DNA of 64,000 nt from JBBIPA01 sp963820495 (GTDB lineage Bacteria > Chloroflexota > Dehalococcoidia > GIF9 > UBA5629). The stretch's first letter is position 1. Every line of letters begins with the position of its first letter. Shown piece after piece: positions 59,396-64,000 of this stretch. The position numbers and the translations under genes were made by a program. The notes below the pieces were generated by a model. That model had not been told where the DNA came from and searched no databases. It worked only from the letters and a program-made list of their open reading frames with translations. Location: contig CAWGAF010000001.1 of assembly GCA_963820495.1 (NCBI GenBank), positions 1,178,001 through 1,242,000 of the forward strand, in the 5' to 3' direction.

Positions 59396-61642
59396 ATGCA
59401 TCGCTGGAAGATTAATAACTTTCTGGCAGTTGCCTTATCTATACACCTTCTTACATTGGTTTTAGTGGGAATCGGAGATCTGGGCTTTAATGTGCCAGTT
59501 CTGAGACAAGTTATTGGTTTTATCGACCTGACTTTTATCCCCGGACTTCTCATCCTGCGCGCTATGGGGCTGAATACATTACGGCGTCCCGAAAAACTGC
59601 TATATTCTGTGGGACTCAGCCTCTTCACCAGCATGGCCATAGGGCTTTTGATAAATTCGCTCTATCCACATATCGGGATCGGCAAGCCCATCTCATCCTG
59701 GCCATTTCTGATAACCATGACGGCAGTATTATTGATCCTGGGGATATTCATTTATAAGCAAGATAACGGATCGTTACTTCCTGAAAAAGCATGCTGGCAT
59801 CAAATTATCTCCCCGCCCTCTCTTTTTTTGATCTTAATACCACTATTAAGCATTTTAGGTACCCAACTGGTTAACGTCTACCATAACAACACACTTCTCA
59901 TGATATTAATTCTTCTGATTTCCATTGTTCCTATAGTGATTGTATTCACTAAATTTATACGCAAGGAACTGTATCCAATGGCTATAGTTGTGATCTCAGT
60001 GGCCTTGCTATTTCATACTTCACTTATAACTAATTATTTAACAGGTGTCGATATTCATGTTGAATATTACCTGGCCAATCTGGTCCGGATCAATTCCATA
60101 TGGGATGCGACCCTTCCCGGCTCATACAATGGGATGCTAAGTGTAGTGATGCTGGGGCCTATATATTCTTTGATTTGCGGGATGGAGCTTACCTGGGTTT
60201 TCAAAATTATATATCCGCTTCTTTACTCTCTGGTGCCGCTGGGAATATATTTGGTGTGTAATAAACAGATAGGCAGCAAAATATCTTTCTTAGCGGCATT
60301 CTTTTTCATAGCGGTAAACACATTCTATGAGATAATGATAAGTGTTGCGAGACAAGAGATAGCGGAATTGTTCTTAACCTTGATACTGCTTGTTGTCGTG
60401 ACTAAAGCGTTAAATGCAACAGCGCAAAAAGCATTATTCCTAATCTTCAGTGCATCTTTAATTGTTTCTCATTACTCTATCTCATATATCTTTTTATTCT
60501 CCATTTTAGCCATATGGATACTGCGCTTTTTAATCCAGAAGGTGACGCGTTCCGGCCTACTAATGAACATAAGGGGACTAAAAAGGGAAAGCGTGGAACG
60601 CACCCAAATGGTGACGCAAGCTAAAGTAAACGGGAATAAATTAATAACCTTTGGTTTTGTTATTTTCTTTTTTGTAGTAGCCATAGCGTGGTATATATGG
60701 CAGGCAAATTCTTCAGCTTTCATCAGCGTAACTTTGCTGATCAACAACATATTCGGCCATGTTCTTACAGAATTCATGGACATTTTTTCTTCGCAGGCAC
60801 TATGGTTGATTGCCTCCCCGGCGGTAGGGCCCTTACATGAGGCCAACAAATACCTTCACCTATTTACTATGGCGCTCATAGCCGCGGGTATTCTCCAGTT
60901 AATGATTAAATGGCAGAAGAAGGAATTCAATGAAGAGTATGCCCTGCTTGCATTGATCAGTTTTGTTATAGTCGCTGCAGCGATACCGGTCCCATTTATG
61001 GCTATAGCGCTCGTGACTGCAAGACTATATCATATTATGCTGATTTTCCTGGTGCCTTTTTGCATAACAGGGGCTATAGCAATTTATAAGTTCGTTGTTA
61101 AGGACAGCCAGGCAAAGACGGTCATTGCATTGAAAATAGTCTCCATGATTCTGGCAGTGTTCTTATTATTCAACACGGGTTTTATTTATGAAATGGCGCA
61201 AGATTCTCCGAACTCCATGTCATTGAGCCAGGAGTCGATAAAGAAGCACGGAACCGATGAATCGAAGGCTGTCTTCTATACCCTCTACACAGCAGAAGAG
61301 GAAGTTTATAGTGCCAGATGGCTATCGAAAAGTATTGAAGGTATTGAGCATTTTCAGATCTGGGCCAACTATTTTAACCCCGCATCAAAAGAACATGCAC
61401 TCACGAGTTATGGTATGATACCATTTAATAAGGTGTCACTACTGGAGAGTACTACGCCGAGAATTAAGAGCGGCGCATATGTGTATTTAAGATATTTGAA
61501 TGTAGCGGAAGGAACGGGTACTACGATGGTATATCCTTTACAACTATTAGAGACATTTGATATGCGGGAGTTGGATCCACTTTTGGCAAAGACAAACAGG
61601 ATATATTCTAGTCAGGGAAGTCAAATACTGCTTATGCCCTGA
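59396..61642 (+). CDS. DUF2206-like large membrane protein
   Basis: A 748-residue polytopic protein with about 15 or more transmembrane helices and a soluble C-terminal part (about 610-748). The N-terminal FNVPVLRQVIGFIDLTFIPGLLILRAM and the first large loop with TGVDIHVEYYLANLVR match the DUF2206 family, seen in archaea and Chloroflexi near glycan genes. The VDIHVEY acidic residues recall GT-C catalytic loops, so it may be a glycosyltransferase or polymerase. I start at the ATG at 59396; a TTG one codon earlier is possible. Confidence 0.75.
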   Translation: MHRWKINNFLAVALSIHLLTLVLVGIGDLGFNVPVLRQVIGFIDLTFIPGLLILRAMGLNTLRRPEKLLYSVGLSLFTSMAIGLLINSLYPHIGIGKPISSWPFLITMTAVLLILGIFIYKQDNGSLLPEKACWHQIISPPSLFLILIPLLSILGTQLVNVYHNNTLLMILILLISIVPIVIVFTKFIRKELYPMAIVVISVALLFHTSLITNYLTGVDIHVEYYLANLVRINSIWDATLPGSYNGMLSVVMLGPIYSLICGMELTWVFKIIYPLLYSLVPLGIYLVCNKQIGSKISFLAAFFFIAVNTFYEIMISVARQEIAELFLTLILLVVVTKALNATAQKALFLIFSASLIVSHYSISYIFLFSILAIWILRFLIQKVTRSGLLMNIRGLKRESVERTQMVTQAKVNGNKLITFGFVIFFFVVAIAWYIWQANSSAFISVTLLINNIFGHVLTEFMDIFSSQALWLIASPAVGPLHEANKYLHLFTMALIAAGILQLMIKWQKKEFNEEYALLALISFVIVAAAIPVPFMAIALVTARLYHIMLIFLVPFCITGAIAIYKFVVKDSQAKTVIALKIVSMILAVFLLFNTGFIYEMAQDSPNSMSLSQESIKKHGTDESKAVFYTLYTAEEEVYSARWLSKSIEGIEHFQIWANYFNPASKEHALTSYGMIPFNKVSLLESTTPRIKSGAYVYLRYLNVAEGTGTTMVYPLQLLETFDMRELDPLLAKTNRIYSSQGSQILLMP

Positions 61643-61653
61643 CGCGGGATATC

Positions 61654-61863
61654 CTAAAAGCATTGATTAATAATGAATGTCATCGTCCTGAATACCCACT
61701 CAGTATCTGCATTACCCTTAGGATTATTATAGTTGGTGAAAGACTGGCTAATGCCCAGATCACGGCAGGATTTCATGAAGCTAACTGAAGTAGGTTGACA
61801 ATGTTGTGAATATCGACCTCGACTGTGCGCTGATATCATAATTAATAACTCTTTTATTTGCAA
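61654..61863 (-). pseudogene. Fragment of an IS3-type integrase core
   Basis: The stretch QPTSVSFMKSCRDLGISQSF followed by TNYNNPKGNADTEWVFRTM matches the end of an rve-domain transposase around the catalytic glutamate (here NADTE). Upstream catalytic aspartates and the N-terminus are missing. A remnant only. Confidence 0.6.
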
Positions 61864-61899
61864 GTACCTTATCCTGCAGTAATCTCACTGCATGCCTTA

Positions 61900-62940
61900 C
61901 TACCCTGAAGCGGTTATGAGAGTTTGGCGCATCCATGCGATGGTCTTCTTTAAGCCCTCCTCCAATCCGACCTCTGGCTGCCACCCCAGAATCTTTTTTG
62001 CCTTGTCCAGGTCAGGACATCTCCTTCGAGGATCATCTTGAGGGAGAGGATTGAAGTCGATCTTGGAATCGGAGCTGGTCAAGCTTTTTATTATTTTGGC
62101 TAGCTCTAAGATCGTTATCTCTGCATTATTTCCAATATTAATCACCTCTCCGCTAGCTTTTTGATAGGAGGCAAGGCGCAGCAATCCTTCTACCTGGTCG
62201 GTGATATAGCAAAAGCTTCTGGTCTGCTCTCCACTGCCAAATACCGTTATCGGTTCGTTCTTTAATGCCTGCATTATAAATCGAGGTATAGCTCTGCCAT
62301 AGATACCATCGGCTCGAATTCTAGGTCCATACGTATTGAAGATGCGGGCGATTCTGACATCCATGCCGTACTGTTTATTATAGGCTACGACATAGGCTTC
62401 ACCGCATCTTTTGCTCTCGTCATAGCATCCTCGTATGCCAATCGAATTGACGTAGCCATAATAAGATTCAGGAGTGGGTACAACGGTAGGATTACCATAG
62501 GTCTCACTAGTAGAGGTAAATAGAAATACTGCTTTGTGCTTTCTGGCGATCTCAAGAGCGTTTAACGTCCCGATGGTATTTGCCCTCAATATTTCCAGCG
62601 GGAAATGTTCAAATTCAAAGGGTGAAGCCCGGCTTGCCAGGTGAAAAACGAAATCTATCCTGCTCTTGAAATGCAACGGTTCTGTGATGTCGTGCTTGAT
62701 GAATTTAAAGTTATCATTTTTCATTAAATGGGCAATATTTGATTCCAGTCCACTGGACAAATTATCTACACAAATAACGCGTGCTCCCTGATGTACCAAT
62801 ACTTCACATATCCAGGAGCCGAGGAATCCAGCGCCACCGGTGACAATGGCTGTTTTATCCTTGAAATCTACAGGTCCCATATTCTGGGGAAGTGTTTTGA
62901 TATCATCCTTTATAGTGGTATTACCAGCAGATACCTTCAT
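61900..62940 (-). CDS. UDP-glucuronate decarboxylase-like epimerase/dehydratase
   Basis: A 346-residue extended SDR enzyme: TGGAGFLGSWICEVL (34-48), catalytic STSETYGNP, and the GYVNSIGIRGCYDESKRCGEAY segment with Tyr-x3-Lys, close to UDP-xylose synthases (UXS), which decarboxylate UDP-glucuronate. DIRIARIFNTYGPR-type and PDLDKAKKILGWQPEV signatures are also present. The start overlaps the UDP-glucose dehydrogenase stop by 20 bases, so UDP-glucose to UDP-glucuronate to UDP-xylose is a coherent pathway. Confidence 0.85.
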   Translation of the reverse strand: MKVSAGNTTIKDDIKTLPQNMGPVDFKDKTAIVTGGAGFLGSWICEVLVHQGARVICVDNLSSGLESNIAHLMKNDNFKFIKHDITEPLHFKSRIDFVFHLASRASPFEFEHFPLEILRANTIGTLNALEIARKHKAVFLFTSTSETYGNPTVVPTPESYYGYVNSIGIRGCYDESKRCGEAYVVAYNKQYGMDVRIARIFNTYGPRIRADGIYGRAIPRFIMQALKNEPITVFGSGEQTRSFCYITDQVEGLLRLASYQKASGEVINIGNNAEITILELAKIIKSLTSSDSKIDFNPLPQDDPRRRCPDLDKAKKILGWQPEVGLEEGLKKTIAWMRQTLITASG

Positions 62941-64000
62941 ATATCCTTGCCTCTTTTGCCTTTAGTACTCTTCTGCCATCTATGACAATCTTATTTCGGT
63001 AATCCAGGTCATTGAACTCGCTCCACTCAGTTAGTATCAGAATAGCATCAGCATCCAAAACCGCCTTGGCGCTGCTATATTCTATAGCCTGTGGAAATGC
63101 TTTTCTGAAGTTTGGCATTGCCTGCGGATCATACGCTGTTACCTTTGCCCCCTCTTTCAGTAATGCCTCGATAATTTCTATCGCCTTTGATTTCCTGACA
63201 TCATCTGTTCCTGGTTTAAAAGCAAGTCCTAATACGCCTATCGTCTTACCCTTTAACAACGGAATGTGTTTCTTGAGCAATTCGAGTAATCTCAATGGTT
63301 GTTTGTTGTTTAAGTGCATTACCTCTTCAAGGATTCTGGCACTATATCCAATTTCCCTGGCTCTTGACGCCAATGCTGATAAATCTTTGGGCAAGCAGAA
63401 ACCGCCGAAGCCAATACCTGCGTTTAGGTAATCACCGCCGATTCTGTCATCATGCCCCATCCCCTCCGCCACGGTATAGACATCAATGCCTAATTTTTTA
63501 CAAATATTGCCTATTTCATTAATAAACGATATTCTTGTCGCCAAATAAGCATTTGATGCTTGTTTAATCATTTCTGCCGTTCTAATATCAGTCCTTATCA
63601 CAGGACAGTTAAACTCTTTATAAAGAGCGTACAATCTATCTCCTGAGATTCGATTGTCGGCTCCGATAACAATCCTGCTCGGGTTCAGGAAATCTTCTAT
63701 GGAAGTGCCCTCCCGCAAAAATTCGGGGTTTACACATAATCCAATACCATTTAAATCTTTCATCAGGGGTAAAATAACCTTCTCTGTTGTACCTGGCACA
63801 ATAGTGCTTCTTATTACAATGGTGTGACTACCTTTTTTATTTCTCAATGCCTCTGCAAGTTGCTTTGCTGGTGCTTCAATGAAGAATAAATCAATAGAAC
63901 CATCGGACTTAGGTGGAGTACCACCGCAGAGAAAAGAAAAGTCAGATTTCAAGACCTGTGTATAGTCTGTTGTGGCAATTATTTCTACTTTCTGCAACGC
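62921..64000 (-). CDS. UDP-glucose 6-dehydrogenase, N-terminus cut by window edge
   Basis: Oxidises UDP-glucose to UDP-glucuronate with NAD+. About 358 residues are visible: GGTPPKSDGSIDL, STIVPGTTEKVI, VNPEFLREGTSIEDFLNPSR, the catalytic cysteine in GIGFGGFCLPKDLSA (usual GFGGSCFPKD), and a full C-terminal UDP-binding domain (GVLGLAFKPGTDDVRKS). The N-terminal Rossmann start (about 60-80 residues) lies beyond the window. It is coupled to the UXS-like gene. Confidence 0.93.
   Translation of the reverse strand, partial: ALQKVEIIATTDYTQVLKSDFSFLCGGTPPKSDGSIDLFFIEAPAKQLAEALRNKKGSHTIVIRSTIVPGTTEKVILPLMKDLNGIGLCVNPEFLREGTSIEDFLNPSRIVIGADNRISGDRLYALYKEFNCPVIRTDIRTAEMIKQASNAYLATRISFINEIGNICKKLGIDVYTVAEGMGHDDRIGGDYLNAGIGFGGFCLPKDLSALASRAREIGYSARILEEVMHLNNKQPLRLLELLKKHIPLLKGKTIGVLGLAFKPGTDDVRKSKAIEIIEALLKEGAKVTAYDPQAMPNFRKAFPQAIEYSSAKAVLDADAILILTEWSEFNDLDYRNKIVIDGRRVLKAKEARIYEGICW

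Noticed and set aside
1..64000. CRISPR arrays, tRNA or rRNA genes, prophage structural genes
   Set aside because: Scanning found no regularly spaced identical repeats with unique spacers, no foldable tRNA, no rRNA signature and no capsid, terminase or tail gene.

Overview
The window looks like chromosome from an uncultivated anaerobic, single-membrane-type bacterium. Dehalococcoidia or another Chloroflexota lineage is my best guess. That guess rests on gene content only: a molybdopterin enzyme of the pyrogallol transhydroxylase type, a Psr-like molybdoenzyme complex, a 2-hydroxyacyl-CoA dehydratase/benzoyl-CoA reductase-type subunit, a GerW/DUF2953 pair, DUF2206 and CARDB proteins, lipoproteins, and no outer-membrane genes. 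No rRNA, tRNA or CRISPR array is visible, so the taxonomy cannot be confirmed from the window.

Layout. 1-6.3 kb (minus strand) holds housekeeping genes: enolase (cut by the window edge), a TIGR00725-type protein, peptidyl-tRNA hydrolase and DNA ligase. A 1.8-kb inverted-repeat-bounded insert (1639-3437) interrupts them. 6.4-13.9 kb holds NfeD, an orphan transhydroxylase-like molybdoenzyme, two nitroreductase-fold proteins, an HgdB/BcrB-like Fe-S protein and a DUF4870 membrane protein. 14-21.4 kb holds a decayed nucleotide-binding-type regulator fragment, a GAF protein, a TorD chaperone and a minus-strand Mo-bisPGD / 4Fe-4S / NrfD operon. 21.6-28.1 kb holds a secreted four-repeat protein, a membrane hydrolase-like protein, a MarR regulator, a class III CoA-transferase, a promoter-and-terminator-bounded structured RNA candidate, and the GerW-DUF2953-GerW-like operon.

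28.3-38.2 kb is an accessory island. Two IS481-like copies lie in inverted orientation, the first broken by a nonsense codon. Inside them are CARDB-domain proteins, a papain-like lipoprotein and a 2.56-kb transposon with perfect 29-bp terminal inverted repeats. That transposon carries a DDE transposase plus a CAP-domain protein. Two identical 117-bp MITE copies flank part of the island.

39-64 kb is devoted to surface glycans: a GT-C-like protein with a carbohydrate-binding tail, a flippase, four glycosyltransferases, a DUF2206 membrane protein, NDP-sugar epimerases, a UDP-glucuronate decarboxylase, a UDP-glucose dehydrogenase (cut by the window edge) and a frameshifted glycoside hydrolase. 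Embedded in it on the minus strand (49.8-42.9 kb) is the most striking unit, a probable eight-gene operon. It encodes a ribbon-helix-helix repressor, a circularly permuted PstS-like binding protein, PstC, PstA, PstB, CysD, CysN and an alkaline-phosphatase-superfamily protein. It is preceded by two near-consensus promoters, each overlapped by the same palindrome. I read it as an oxyanion-uptake plus sulfate-activation system, possibly feeding sulfated glycan synthesis; that function is inference.
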